DNA of 64,000 nucleotides from an uncultured Lachnospiraceae bacterium. Its GTDB lineage: Bacteria > Bacillota > Clostridia > Lachnospirales > Lachnospiraceae. This document shows positions 16,862 through 25,884 of the stretch, piece by piece; the stretch's first letter is position 1, and every line of letters begins with the position of its first letter. Under the pieces are notes generated by a model. That model had not been told where the DNA came from and made no database searches. It was given only the letters and a program-made list of their open reading frames with translations. The stretch lies in the NCBI GenBank assembly GCA_910577015.1, contig CAJTKU010000002.1:186001-250000 (forward strand), in the 5' to 3' direction. A program made the translations under genes and the position numbers.

Positions 16862-18334
16862 ATGAATCTGAATATACTTCAGAACGAAGAAAAACAAATG
16901 AATCTGATTATGTTCCTTGCGAATACAGCCATTCCGGTGGTTGCGTTTTCCTTTGTCATGCTGTTTTTAGGGGGTACAATGATGGATGCCATTGTCTTCC
17001 TGATGTCTTTGTTCGGCATCCTGACACGAATCTTTGAAAAGAAATTAGGAAAGCTTGCCAAGTATATTTATGTTTCCATTCTGCCGGTTGTCGGCGCAGT
17101 GGTTATTGTGTTTGCCAATGACGGCAAATTCGGCGCGATGACGCAGGCATATTTTCTGATTCTGGTATTGTCCATTGCTTATTACGACAAGTCGGTTGTT
17201 TTGGTTAATGCCATTGTTACCGTGGCGGTAAATGCCGTCGCCATGATTATTTTTCCGGGTTCTTATCTTTTGATGCACAATCTTCCTGTCTGGATTTTTA
17301 TTATGCTGGTGTTTATGTTGGGCGTCATGACGGCATATGTCATTTCGATGAGGACATACAGGCTCTTTGAAACGGTGGAAACGAAAGAAGATAAAATGGC
17401 TGATTTAATTGATAATGTCAAAGATGCTTTTGACAACCTGAAAGAGTCCTCAGCCAATATATACGGTTCCCTGGATGCGTTCAGCGGTCTGTCGCAGAAA
17501 ATTGCCGAAACCACTAAACGGATTGCATCGGATTCCGATGTGCAGACTTTGGAGGTGACGGGCAGTCTTGCACTTTTTAACGACCTGTCCGATAAACTCA
17601 GCGTCTCCGAAGAAAAAGTAAATACCACTGTCGTACATATGAATACATTGAAGGAAAATAACGATACCGGTATTGCTTCCATTGAAGAATTGACAGAAAT
17701 ATTCCAGGAAAATATCGAATCGACGGAACATGCTTCCAAAGAAATCGAAATCTTATCAGAAAAGTCCGCGCTTATCGGTAATATCATTGACACTATTTCC
17801 GGTATTGCCGAACAGACAAACCTTCTTGCGTTAAACGCCGCAATAGAAGCGGCAAGGGCAGGCGAGGCCGGAAAAGGCTTTGCGGTGGTTGCGGAGGAGA
17901 TTAAAAAGCTTTCCGAACAGTCTGCGGTTTCCACAAGTAAAATTGATGAGATTCTCAAGGAAATTGTCAGCATCGTGCAGAGTACCCGTGAAACGATGAG
18001 CCATAACAGCGCTGTCGTGTCGGAATCGGCGGGCAAACTGAATATTACCGTAGATGTGTTTAAGACAATGATAGAATCTTCCAAAGAGGTTGTCGGCGTT
18101 ATCGGTGAGTTGAGCCGGGAATTGAAAAACATTTCCGATTTGAAAGAAAATATGCATTCTTCCATGGAAAAACTGGCGGATATTTCGGAAAATGCCGCGG
18201 AATCCACCAAAGAAATCAGCACGTCCACGGAAGAACAGGTTATTTCCGTGGAGTCTGTAATGGCCGCCATGGAATCCGTGCAGAAGAGTATTGATAATTT
18301 GTCTAAGATATTACATGAAAAAGTCATTGACTGA
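16862..18334 (+). CDS. Methyl-accepting chemotaxis protein
   Basis: 490 residues from ATG 16862 (AAAGGAG upstream; a GTG at 16853 overlaps the SD). The N-terminal 175 residues are almost all hydrophobic, about five or six membrane helices, with no extracellular sensor domain. A long coiled coil follows with the conserved signalling tip (IAEQTNLLALNAAIEAARAG). It should signal to CheA/CheW. The membrane-embedded sensor resembles receptors that sense membrane or energy state; the ligand is unknown. The glnN promoter overlaps its stop codon. Confidence 0.93.
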   Translation: MNLNILQNEEKQMNLIMFLANTAIPVVAFSFVMLFLGGTMMDAIVFLMSLFGILTRIFEKKLGKLAKYIYVSILPVVGAVVIVFANDGKFGAMTQAYFLILVLSIAYYDKSVVLVNAIVTVAVNAVAMIIFPGSYLLMHNLPVWIFIMLVFMLGVMTAYVISMRTYRLFETVETKEDKMADLIDNVKDAFDNLKESSANIYGSLDAFSGLSQKIAETTKRIASDSDVQTLEVTGSLALFNDLSDKLSVSEEKVNTTVVHMNTLKENNDTGIASIEELTEIFQENIESTEHASKEIEILSEKSALIGNIIDTISGIAEQTNLLALNAAIEAARAGEAGKGFAVVAEEIKKLSEQSAVSTSKIDEILKEIVSIVQSTRETMSHNSAVVSESAGKLNITVDVFKTMIESSKEVVGVIGELSRELKNISDLKENMHSSMEKLADISENAAESTKEISTSTEEQVISVESVMAAMESVQKSIDNLSKILHEKVID

Positions 18335-18355
18335 CAAATTGTGCTATTGTACAAT
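18327..18355 (+). promoter_or_regulatory. Sigma-A promoter of the glnN leader
   Basis: TTGACT (18327-18332), a 17-bp spacer and TACAAT (18350-18355). It overlaps the stop codon of the chemotaxis gene and would start transcription near 18362, giving a leader of about 217 nt before glnN. Confidence 0.8.
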
Positions 18356-18423
18356 GTGAACAGTGAATTGCCCAAAGATTCGTCGAAATATGTTAAAGTG
18401 ATGGAAATTGATTTTCAGGCTTG

Positions 18424-18528
18424 CAATTCTTAAAGAATTGGGGTATCTTATAAAAAACGGAGTGAAACTCCGAAATACAGGTATCTTGAACAAGGGTGTT
18501 CCAAAAGTTTATTTTGGGGCACTTTTTT
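18424..18528 (+). promoter_or_regulatory. glnN leader: hairpins, terminator and antiterminator
   Basis: Elements in order: hairpin CAATTC/GAATTG (18424-18440); hairpin CGGAGT/ACTCCG (18458-18472); GGTATCTT repeated at 18442 and 18480; a possible antiterminator TTGAACA/TGTTCCAA (18486-18504) with an AAGGGT apical loop; and an intrinsic terminator GTGTTCCAAAA/TTTTGGGGCAC plus six T (18496-18528). The last two share bases 18497-18504 and exclude each other. A short ORF (MEIDFQACNS, 18401-18433) with a poor SD is also present. Transcription attenuation of glutamine synthetase is inferred. Confidence 0.65.
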
Positions 18529-18578
18529 ACTTCATGGGACAGGGCGTTTTGGCTGCCTGTACAGAAAGGGAGGAAGAT

Positions 18579-20690
18579 ATGAGCGAAGTATTGAATGTGG
18601 AAGAGTTGTTTGGCAGCAAAGTATTTACTTTAGGCAAGATGAAAGAGAGGCTTCCGAGAAGTGTTTACAAAGAAGTGAAATGTGTAATGGACAAGGGCGG
18701 GGAATTGCCTCTGGCAACGGCGGACGTTGTGGCAAAGGCGATGAAAGACTGGGCTGTTGAAAACGGCGCCACCCATTATACACACTGGTTCCAGCCTTTG
18801 ACGGGCATTACTGCCGAGAAACACGATGCATTTGTTACCCATCCGGACGATGAGGGCCATATGCTGATGGAGTTTTCCGGTAAAGAGTTGATTAAAGGGG
18901 AGCCGGACGCTTCTTCCTTTCCTTCCGGAGGGTTAAGGGCTACTTTTGAGGCGAGGGGATATACGGCATGGGATATGACATCCCCGGCATTTTTAAAGGA
19001 AGATGCCACGGGCGTGATTCTCTGTATTCCCACCGCGTTCTGTTCTTATAAGGGTGAGGCGCTTGACAAAAAGACGCCGCTTCTTCGTTCCATGGAAGCA
19101 ATCAGCGCCCAGGCGCTGCGTATCGTACGTCTCTTTGGAAATAAAGAGGCAACCAAGGTGGTAGCCTCGGTAGGACCGGAACAGGAATATTTTCTTGTGG
19201 ACAGGGAAAAGTACCTGCAGCGTACTGACCTGATTTTTGCGGGCCGTACTTTGTTCGGGGCGGCGGCGCCCAAGGGACAGGAACTGGAGGACCATTATTT
19301 TGGAACCATCCGGGAGAGAATCGGCGCATACATGAAGGATTTGAATATAGAACTGTGGAAGTTGGGCGTGACGGCAAAAACGCAGCACAATGAAGTTGCG
19401 CCGGCGCAGCATGAACTGGCTCCCATTTACGAAACGGCAAATATTGCGGTGGACCACAACCAGCTTGTTATGGAGACCATGAAAAAGGTGGCGGGACGCC
19501 ATGGTCTTGCTTGTCTGCTTCACGAAAAGCCTTTTGCAGGCGTGAACGGTTCCGGCAAGCACAATAACTGGTCCCTCGGAACGGATAACGGCGTAAATAT
19601 GTTAGACCCCGGCGATACGCCCAATGAAAACATCCAATTTCTTTTAGTGCTTGCATGTATCCTGAAGGCGGTTGACACCCATGCAGAGCTGCTCAGGCAG
19701 AGCGCTTCCGATGTGGGCAACGACCACAGGCTCGGGGCGAATGAAGCGCCGCCTGCCATTATTTCCGTCTTTTTAGGAGAACAGCTGGAGGATGTGGTAA
19801 AACAGCTGGTGGAAACAGGAGAAGCGGCGCGCTGTCTGGACGGCGGCAAATTGCAGACCGGTGTTTCCACCCTGCCGGATTTGGATAAGGACGCCACTGA
19901 CAGAAACAGGACTTCCCCTTTTGCCTTTACCGGCAACAAATTTGAGTTCCGTATGGTCGGTTCTTCAGACTCCATTGCAAGTCCGAACACTGCGCTCAAC
20001 GCCATTGTGGCGGAAGCTTTCTGTGAAGCGGCTGATGAACTGGAAAAGGCGGAGGACTTTGACATTGCCGTCCATGATTTGATAAAGAAATATATGACCG
20101 AGCATCAGAGAATTATTTTCAACGGCGACGGCTATTCCGAAGAATGGGTGGAGGAAGCTGAAAGACGCGGACTGCCCAACATCAAGTCCATGATTGAGGC
20201 GGCAGGAACTTTGACAACGGATAAGACGGTTAAACTTTTTGAGAAGTTTGGCATTTTCACAAAGGTGGAATTGGAGTCAAGGGAAGAAATCATTTACGAA
20301 ACTTATGCCAAAACCATCAATATAGAAGCACTTACCATGGTTGCAATGGCAGGCAGACAGTATATTCCTGCGGTGATAAAGTACAGTAAGTCATTAGCGG
20401 ACAGCGTGATTGCCTTGAAAGAAGCCGGTGCGGACGCATCTGTACAGGTAGAATTGCTCAATGCCGTATCTGCAAAGCTGGCAGCGGCAAAGGACGCGCT
20501 TACCCGTCTGGAGAAGGCTGTGGCTGAGGCCGGTACGGTAGACAATGCAAAAGAACAGGCATTTTTCTATAAAGACACCGTTAGGGTAGTGATGGATGAG
20601 TTGAGAGCGCCGATAGATGAACTGGAAATGATTGTGGATAAAGAGATGTGGCCGGTTCCTTCCTATGCGGACCTGACTTTTGAAGTTTAA
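18579..20690 (+). CDS. glnN: Glutamine synthetase type III (GlnN)
   Basis: 703 residues from the ATG 18579 (GGGAGGAAG SD). The open frame continues upstream to 18408 but only through the leader and terminator, so that extension is rejected. The GSIII signatures are present: NGATHYTHWFQPLTG, GPEQEYFLVD, AQHELAPIYE, NGSGKHNNWSLGT and NRTSPFAFTGNKFEFR. GSIII makes glutamine from glutamate, ammonia and ATP and forms dodecamers; it is about 250 residues longer than GlnA type I. The gene is monocistronic between a leader attenuator and a terminator. Confidence 0.96.
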   Translation: MSEVLNVEELFGSKVFTLGKMKERLPRSVYKEVKCVMDKGGELPLATADVVAKAMKDWAVENGATHYTHWFQPLTGITAEKHDAFVTHPDDEGHMLMEFSGKELIKGEPDASSFPSGGLRATFEARGYTAWDMTSPAFLKEDATGVILCIPTAFCSYKGEALDKKTPLLRSMEAISAQALRIVRLFGNKEATKVVASVGPEQEYFLVDREKYLQRTDLIFAGRTLFGAAAPKGQELEDHYFGTIRERIGAYMKDLNIELWKLGVTAKTQHNEVAPAQHELAPIYETANIAVDHNQLVMETMKKVAGRHGLACLLHEKPFAGVNGSGKHNNWSLGTDNGVNMLDPGDTPNENIQFLLVLACILKAVDTHAELLRQSASDVGNDHRLGANEAPPAIISVFLGEQLEDVVKQLVETGEAARCLDGGKLQTGVSTLPDLDKDATDRNRTSPFAFTGNKFEFRMVGSSDSIASPNTALNAIVAEAFCEAADELEKAEDFDIAVHDLIKKYMTEHQRIIFNGDGYSEEWVEEAERRGLPNIKSMIEAAGTLTTDKTVKLFEKFGIFTKVELESREEIIYETYAKTINIEALTMVAMAGRQYIPAVIKYSKSLADSVIALKEAGADASVQVELLNAVSAKLAAAKDALTRLEKAVAEAGTVDNAKEQAFFYKDTVRVVMDELRAPIDELEMIVDKEMWPVPSYADLTFEV

Positions 20691-20710
20691 ACGTTTTACA
20701 AGAATTGTAT

Positions 20711-20767
20711 TGCCGGATGAGCCTTTGGAGAATGATTTCAAGGGACATCCGGCATAGATTTTTTTGA
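20711..20767 (+). terminator. Intrinsic terminator after glnN
   Basis: TGCCGGATG (20711-20719) pairs with CATCCGGCA (20746-20754), followed by TAGA and a run of seven T. An inner CCTT/AAGG pairing may extend the stem. Confidence 0.85.
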
Positions 20768-20788
20768 AAATTTTTTTTGAATTGGGTA

Positions 20789-20817
20789 TTGCAAATTGGA
20801 AATACTTCATGTATAAT
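20789..20817 (+). promoter_or_regulatory. Promoter of tRNA-Gln
   Basis: TTGCAA (20789-20794), a 17-bp spacer and a perfect TATAAT (20812-20817), 19 bp before the tRNA. Confidence 0.8.
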
Positions 20818-20836
20818 GCATAAGGTAATCGCATAA

Positions 20837-20908
20837 AGGGCTATCGCCAAACGGTAAGGCAACGGACTCTGACTCCGTCATTTCAAGGTTCGAATCCTTG
20901 TAGCCCTG
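20837..20908 (+). tRNA. tRNA-Gln (anticodon CUG)
   Basis: A 72-nt cloverleaf can be drawn in full: acceptor AGGGCTA/TAGCCCT with discriminator G, D arm GCC/GGC, anticodon arm ACGGA-CTCTGAC-TCCGT with anticodon CTG, and T arm CAAGG-TTCGAAT-CCTTG. CCA is not encoded. It stands alone with its own promoter and terminator and reads CAG codons. Confidence 0.95.
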
Positions 20909-20914
20909 TTTCCG

Positions 20915-20947
20915 GAACCCGGTGGATGTCACCGGGTTTCTTTTTTT
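20915..20947 (+). terminator. Intrinsic terminator after tRNA-Gln
   Basis: AACCCGGT (20916-20923) pairs with ACCGGGTT (20931-20938), followed by T-C and seven T. Confidence 0.9.
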
Positions 20948-21029
20948 GCCAAGCCGCTTTTGGGGATGGGAACCCTTGTGAAGACGAAAGAATTGGAGTA
21001 TAATAGGTTTTGTTTAGGAGGAATTGATT

Positions 21030-22043
21030 ATGGAGACTATGCCGTTATATACACCGGAAAACGTGGTAAAGCAGGGAAGAAAGCATTTTTCTTCGATAGG
21101 GCTGATGTATTTTCTGGGAACGCTTGTAATTTATGGCCTGCAGCTGTGTGCAGGAGCCGTTATAAAGAAGTTTTTCCCCGATATTCTATATGACCCCAAT
21201 ATCAGCCTGCTGTGCAATATGGCGCTGATGTATCTGATAAGCATGCCGTTAATGATGCTGATGATTCGGAGTGTGCCGGCAGTAAAGGTTGAAAAGCATC
21301 CCATGTCCTTTGGAAAGCTTTTGGTAGCCATGATAATGTGCTATTCCATTATGTATTGCAGTAACATTGTCGGGACAATTATCACTTTTATCATCGGTTT
21401 GATAAAGGGTACGCCGGTAAACAATGTGATACAGGAGGTTGCCACCTCCATTCATCCGCTGCTCAGTTTCTTTGTCATGGTAATCTGTGCGCCAATCATG
21501 GAGGAACTTATTTTCCGTAAACTGCTGGTGGACAGGGCGGTTCGCTACGGGCAGGGTGTGGCGGTAGTGCTTTCGGGACTGATGTTTGGATTGTTCCATG
21601 GCAATCTTTCCCAGTTTGTTTATGCGTTTACCCTGGGAATGTTTCTTGCTTTCCTGTATGTCAGGACAGGAAAGATTCAGTACACCATAATATTACATAT
21701 GGCAGTTAACTTTGTGGGCGGCGTAATAGCCCCCGCCTTACTCAGGCTGATGGATTATGACTCGCTGAATGCGGCCATGGCATCACAGGATGAAAGGCTC
21801 ATTATGCAGGCTATGGCAGAGGTGCTACCGGGGCTTTTGCTGTTTTTCCTGTATCTTTTGTTCCTTTTTGGCGTTGTCATTGCCGGAATCGTCCTTTTGA
21901 TTGTATTCAGGAAACGCTTTAAACTGGCGGGCGTTCCTGTTTTGCCGAAAGGGAAGAAGTTTACGACAGTCATTCTGAATGTGGGCATGATTCTGTTCTG
22001 CCTGTTCTGGATGGTAATGATTGTCATGCAGTTGTTTGAGTGA
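21030..22043 (+). CDS. CPBP family intramembrane metalloprotease
   Basis: 337 residues with about eight membrane helices; the start is ATG 21030 (AGGAGG 8 bp upstream). The three CPBP/CAAX-protease motifs are present: EELIFRKLL (EExxxR), FGLFHGN (FxxxH) and HMAVNFVGG (HxxxN), which bind the catalytic zinc within the membrane. Bacterial members cleave membrane-bound peptides and are often linked to bacteriocin self-immunity; no peptide gene is adjacent, so the substrate is unknown. Confidence 0.9.
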   Translation: METMPLYTPENVVKQGRKHFSSIGLMYFLGTLVIYGLQLCAGAVIKKFFPDILYDPNISLLCNMALMYLISMPLMMLMIRSVPAVKVEKHPMSFGKLLVAMIMCYSIMYCSNIVGTIITFIIGLIKGTPVNNVIQEVATSIHPLLSFFVMVICAPIMEELIFRKLLVDRAVRYGQGVAVVLSGLMFGLFHGNLSQFVYAFTLGMFLAFLYVRTGKIQYTIILHMAVNFVGGVIAPALLRLMDYDSLNAAMASQDERLIMQAMAEVLPGLLLFFLYLLFLFGVVIAGIVLLIVFRKRFKLAGVPVLPKGKKFTTVILNVGMILFCLFWMVMIVMQLFE

Positions 22044-22067
22044 TGCCTTTGCGGAAGTGGTGAAAAT

Positions 22068-22796
22068 ATGTATAGTTTTGACAGCAGAATCAGGTACAGT
22101 GAAACGGACAGCGAAGGCAGGCTTACTTTGGAGGCAATGTTGGATTACTTTCAGGACTGCTCCACCTTCCATTCGGAAGATTTGGGAGTGGGGCTGCAGT
22201 ATCTGAGGGAGAGGAATCTGGTATGGGTGTTATCCTCGTGGCAGATTGTGGTGGACAGGTATCCCGGTTTGTGCGAGCATGTCACGGTAGGCACCTTTCC
22301 ATACGATTTTAAAGGGTGTTTCGGATACCGCAATTTTTTCATGAAGGATGCGGACGGCGGATATGCGGCAAGGGCCAATACACTATGGACTTTGCTGGAC
22401 AGCAGGAGCTTTGGACCGGCACATCCCACTGAAGAGATGCTGGAAAAATACCAATTGGAAGAAAAACTGCCGATGCCGTATGCCGGCCGTAAAATTGCAG
22501 TTCCCGGCGACGGGGAGACTAAAGAGGGCATTAAGGTCATGCCGTGGCATTTGGATGTGAATCACCATGTGAACAACGGGCAGTATGTGAGAATGGCCCT
22601 TAGCGTCCTGCCGGAAAAGTTTTCGGTGGCGCAGATGCGCGCAGAGTATAAAAAACAGGCATATCTGGAGGACGTGCTGTATCCTTATGCGGCATATGCA
22701 AAAGGAGAAAAGGGGCAGGATGTCTGGGTGGTTTCCCTGCAGGATGACAATGGAGCCATTTATGTAAACGTAGAGTTTGAAGGATTAGAAGGGTGA
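22068..22796 (+). CDS. Acyl-ACP thioesterase family protein
   Basis: 242 residues, double hot-dog fold. The N-terminal half has the RIRYSETDSEGRLTLEAMLD and FHSEDLG motifs, and the second half has the catalytic-type segment MPWHLDVNHHVNNGQYVRM (Asp, Asn, His, Asn). These enzymes release fatty acids from acyl-ACP. The gene lies 24 bp after the CPBP protease and 3 bp before the CvfB-like gene, so the three are probably cotranscribed. Confidence 0.87.
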   Translation: MYSFDSRIRYSETDSEGRLTLEAMLDYFQDCSTFHSEDLGVGLQYLRERNLVWVLSSWQIVVDRYPGLCEHVTVGTFPYDFKGCFGYRNFFMKDADGGYAARANTLWTLLDSRSFGPAHPTEEMLEKYQLEEKLPMPYAGRKIAVPGDGETKEGIKVMPWHLDVNHHVNNGQYVRMALSVLPEKFSVAQMRAEYKKQAYLEDVLYPYAAYAKGEKGQDVWVVSLQDDNGAIYVNVEFEGLEG

Positions 22797-22799
22797 AAC

Positions 22800-23633
22800 A
22801 TGTTTAAACTGGGCGAGAAACAGACTTTGACGGTAGTGAAAATAGTGGAATTTGGCGTCTATCTGACGGAAGAGGCCGATAAGGAGGAGCGTGTGCTGCT
22901 CCCTGCCAGGCAGGTGCCCGCCGGTACGGAATTGGGCGATAAGATAGAAGTATTTATATACAGGGATTCCCGAGACCGAATTATTGCAACGGTGAAGGAA
23001 CCACTTTTAAAAATGGGAGAAGTTACCCGGCTCCGCGTAGCTGAGGTAAATAAATACGGCGCGTTTCTGGACTGGGGACTGGAAAAGGATTTGTTCCTTC
23101 CGTATAAACAGCAGACCGCAAGGGTGGCGGCCGGCGATAATCCTCTTGTTTCCCTTTACATTGACAAGAGCAGCAGGCTGTGCGCCACCATGAATGTATA
23201 CCCATACCTTTCGACGGAAAGCCCCTATCAGAAAGACGACAAAGTGACAGGATGCGTCTACGAAACCAGCCCGGAATTTGGCGCGTTTGTAGCCGTGGAT
23301 GACAAATATTCCGCGCTGATTCCCAAAAAGGAATTATACGGGGAAATCAAGCCGGGCGACATGATTACCGGCAGGGTGACCGCGGTGAAAGAAGACGGCA
23401 AGCTGGATTTGAGCATCCGGGAAAAAGCATATTTGCAGATTGAAGCAGACGCGGCTAAAGTCCTGAAGGTCATCGACAGCTTTGACGGAGCCCTCCCCTT
23501 TAACGACAAAGCGTCCCCGGAAGTCATCCGTCGGGAAATGCAGATGAGTAAAAATGAGTTTAAGCGTGCCGTAGGGCACCTCTTAAAAAACGGACAAATA
23601 ATTATTAAAGAAAAAGCAATTCTTAGGGTGTGA
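22800..23633 (+). CDS. S1-like RNA-binding protein (CvfB/YitL family)
   Basis: 277 residues containing three to four S1-type OB folds (GEKQTLTVVKIVEFGVYLTE, GEVTRLRVAEVNKYGAFLDWG, DDKVTGCVYETSPEFGAFVAV, GDMITGRVTAVKEDGKLDLS). A C-terminal winged helix follows (ASPEVIRREMQMSKNEFKRA). This is the CvfB arrangement, known in Staphylococcus as an RNA-binding virulence regulator. The SD GAAGGG lies just before the ATG. It is followed directly by a 48-bp perfect palindrome. Confidence 0.88.
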   Translation: MFKLGEKQTLTVVKIVEFGVYLTEEADKEERVLLPARQVPAGTELGDKIEVFIYRDSRDRIIATVKEPLLKMGEVTRLRVAEVNKYGAFLDWGLEKDLFLPYKQQTARVAAGDNPLVSLYIDKSSRLCATMNVYPYLSTESPYQKDDKVTGCVYETSPEFGAFVAVDDKYSALIPKKELYGEIKPGDMITGRVTAVKEDGKLDLSIREKAYLQIEADAAKVLKVIDSFDGALPFNDKASPEVIRREMQMSKNEFKRAVGHLLKNGQIIIKEKAILRV

Positions 23634-23646
23634 AGCAGCGTCCGAA

Positions 23647-23694
23647 GATTTCCCCGTTCCGCATGGCGGCGCCGCCATGCGGAACGGGGAAATC
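23647..23694. repeat. 48-bp perfect palindrome
   Basis: Bases 23647-23670 are the exact reverse complement of 23671-23694, with no spacer; the centre is GGCGGCGCCGCC. There is no T-tract on either side, so it is not a canonical terminator, though a cruciform or RNA hairpin this strong would block transcription or protect the mRNA 3' end of the CvfB-like gene. It may also be a short transposon-like repeat. Confidence 0.8.
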
Positions 23695-23707
23695 TCCTAA
23701 ATTCAGG

Positions 23708-23736
23708 TTGTAATTTGTTCCATTATGTGGTATATA
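23708..23736 (+). promoter_or_regulatory. Promoter candidate of the YjfB-like gene
   Basis: TTGTAA (23708-23713), a 17-bp spacer and TATATA (23731-23736, within TATATAAT). No convincing sigma-D flagellar promoter was seen. Confidence 0.5.
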
Positions 23737-23790
23737 ATTGTTATAAGGAAGAATTTCGATTTAAGGTCCGAATGGAAAGGAGGCGTCAAT

Positions 23791-23982
23791 ATGGATATTG
23801 CAGGAGTATCAATGTCTTTGGCCCAGGCGGATTTGACCAGTAAAGTCGGAACGGCTGTACTGAGCAAAACCATGGATACCAACGAGGCTTTGGGAGCAGG
23901 TATGGTGCGCATGATAGATGCTGCCGCAATGGAGGTTTCCGTTAACCCTGCTGTGGGAAGTAATTTTGATGTCAGGGTATGA
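23791..23982 (+). CDS. Putative motility protein, YjfB family
   Basis: 63 residues from the ATG 23791 (AAGGAGG 7 bp upstream); the open frame extends upstream but without an SD. The family pattern is MDIAGVSMSLAQADL, a central KTMDTNEALG and the C-terminal NPAVGSNFDVRV. YjfB proteins are small and co-occur with flagella, but their role is not defined. The gene is monocistronic, with a hairpin (24026-24053) downstream. Confidence 0.85.
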   Translation: MDIAGVSMSLAQADLTSKVGTAVLSKTMDTNEALGAGMVRMIDAAAMEVSVNPAVGSNFDVRV

Positions 23983-24025
23983 AAAGCTGATGACAGAAAA
24001 GCGTCATTATATATGATAAAGAAAT

Positions 24026-24053
24026 GAAGGCCTTTGTTTCAAGGGCCTTCTTT
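24026..24053 (+). terminator. Terminator after the YjfB-like gene
   Basis: GAAGGCC (24026-24032) pairs with GGCCTTC (24044-24050), followed by only TTT. The T-tract is weak. Confidence 0.6.
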
Positions 24054-24086
24054 GCATGAATTTTTAGGAAAAACCGGAGGTAAAAA

Positions 24087-25742
24087 ATGCTTTCCATTCT
24101 ATTTAACTGGTTGTATATTGCATTTACTGCTTTCTGTCTGGGACAGGCATTTTGTTTTTTTGTGGAAAAAAAACTCGGCTATCATGTGAGGCGCCTGCAT
24201 AGTGTAATGGTGGCGGGGCTGGTGGCGGCTACCGTTTATGCGCAGGTTTTCAGCCTTTTTTATAAAGTAGGTTTTCTGGCAAATGTCCTGCTGCTTCTTT
24301 TTTGCTTTCTGGTATTGATAGTTTACCGCAAGAGGGTGAGGGAGGAAGTCTGCCGCTATTTCAGGGAGTGTTCCCATGCAGGGATAGCGGTGGCGGTGCT
24401 GCTTATTTTGGTATGGGCCTATTTTACTTCCAGGGGATATCTGGTATACGATTCCGATTTATACCATGGGCAGAGCATAAGGTGGATTGAAGAGTATGGC
24501 GTGGTAAAAGGTCTTGGAAACCTGCATGTGCGGTTTGCGTACAACAGTTCCGTTTTTTCCCTGTCGGCGTTGTACAGCATGAAATTTCTGCTTGGGCGTT
24601 CCCTGCATACGATAAGCGGTTTTTTTGCCCTAATTCTCAGTATTGCGACGCTTGATATCGCGCGGGCATGGAAAAGAAAAAAGATGCTTTTGTCGGATTT
24701 TGCAAGGGCTGCCGCTATCTATTATCTTACCATTATCAGCAAGGAAGTGGTTTCACCGTCATCGGATTATGTCGTGATGTGTATCATCTTTTTTATCGCC
24801 ATCAAGTGGCTGGAACAGACGGAGAGAAAAAAAGAGGATATCAGTGCAGTCCCCTACGCCCTGCTCTGTGTATGCGGCGTGTATGCGGTTACTTTGAAAT
24901 TAACGGCGGGGCTGATTCTGGTGATTACCCTGAAACCGGCCGTAATGCTTATAAAAGAAAAACGGTATAAAGAAATTGCAATGTACCTGTGCATGGGCCT
25001 TCTGACGGCAGCGCCGTGGGTAACTAGGACGGTTCTCATTTCCGGCTGGCTGTTGTATCCGTTTCCGCAGCTTGATTTATTTGCCGTGGACTGGAAAATA
25101 CATGCAGAGAGAGCGGCCGCCGACGCAGCGGAAATCAAGACATGGGGACGGGCGCTGTATAATGCGGCCCTTGTGGACATGCCTGTCTCAAGGTGGTTTC
25201 CCGGCTGGTTTTCGACAACCCTTTCTGTTTCGGAAAAACTGCTGATACTTGCTGATATTGCCGGTGCAATCCTGTTTTTTCTGACTGCTGCCTATACTTT
25301 CCTGAAAAGGAAGTGGGAAAATCTGGATTACCTTCTTCTTATGTCGGCGGTTTTGCTTTCTTACGTGTTCTGGCAGCTCAGTGCGCCTCTGCTCAGGTAC
25401 GGTTATGCCTATGTCCTGCTTCTGGCGGCGCTTACGGCAGGGCATATTCTGGAAGGGAGAAAATGGTCCGTCCTTTTGTACGGCTTAATGCTGATTTACG
25501 GCGGATATAAGCTGTTTGTCCTGGCGGGCTCCATCTGTGAGAACGCTCTGACGCAGGCTTATATCTGGCAGCAGGATTATGGAGTTTATGATTTGAAAAC
25601 ATACGAACTGAACGGAGAAACCTTTTATTATCCCGTAACCGGTGACCGGACAGGGTATGATTCTTTTCCCGCTGTGCCTGTAAAGATAGAAGCAGAGTTT
25701 CGCGGCGAGGGGATTCGGGATGGATTCCGCATGGCTCCGTGA
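24087..25742 (+). CDS. Large multi-pass membrane protein, unknown function
   Basis: 551 residues with about 11 to 12 membrane helices; ATG 24087 follows GGAGG. After the second or third helix there is a short extracellular loop with acidic residues and Tyr (GYLVYDSDLYHGQSIRWIEE). That layout resembles GT-C glycosyltransferases or polymerases, but no definite motif was found. The C-terminal 45 residues are soluble. It is related in general plan, not in obvious sequence, to the pair at 59315 and 60202. It could modify cell-envelope glycans; this is a guess. Confidence 0.6.
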   Translation: MLSILFNWLYIAFTAFCLGQAFCFFVEKKLGYHVRRLHSVMVAGLVAATVYAQVFSLFYKVGFLANVLLLLFCFLVLIVYRKRVREEVCRYFRECSHAGIAVAVLLILVWAYFTSRGYLVYDSDLYHGQSIRWIEEYGVVKGLGNLHVRFAYNSSVFSLSALYSMKFLLGRSLHTISGFFALILSIATLDIARAWKRKKMLLSDFARAAAIYYLTIISKEVVSPSSDYVVMCIIFFIAIKWLEQTERKKEDISAVPYALLCVCGVYAVTLKLTAGLILVITLKPAVMLIKEKRYKEIAMYLCMGLLTAAPWVTRTVLISGWLLYPFPQLDLFAVDWKIHAERAAADAAEIKTWGRALYNAALVDMPVSRWFPGWFSTTLSVSEKLLILADIAGAILFFLTAAYTFLKRKWENLDYLLLMSAVLLSYVFWQLSAPLLRYGYAYVLLLAALTAGHILEGRKWSVLLYGLMLIYGGYKLFVLAGSICENALTQAYIWQQDYGVYDLKTYELNGETFYYPVTGDRTGYDSFPAVPVKIEAEFRGEGIRDGFRMAP

Positions 25743-25884
25743 TTTGGTTTGGGAAAAAGTGCATAAAAATTAATAAGTTTCCTGTAGATTTTTTTGTATA
25801 TTTGTATTAAAATGGATGATAGGTGTATTGTCAAAAGCGGGGCGTTCATATGCACGAATGCTGTTTGCCAAAAGGAGCGGGGTT

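Noticed and set aside
18408..18578. N-terminal extension of glutamine synthetase III
   Set aside because: The extension would translate the terminator and hairpins and has no SD; the ATG at 18579 has a strong SD and gives the normal GSIII N terminus.
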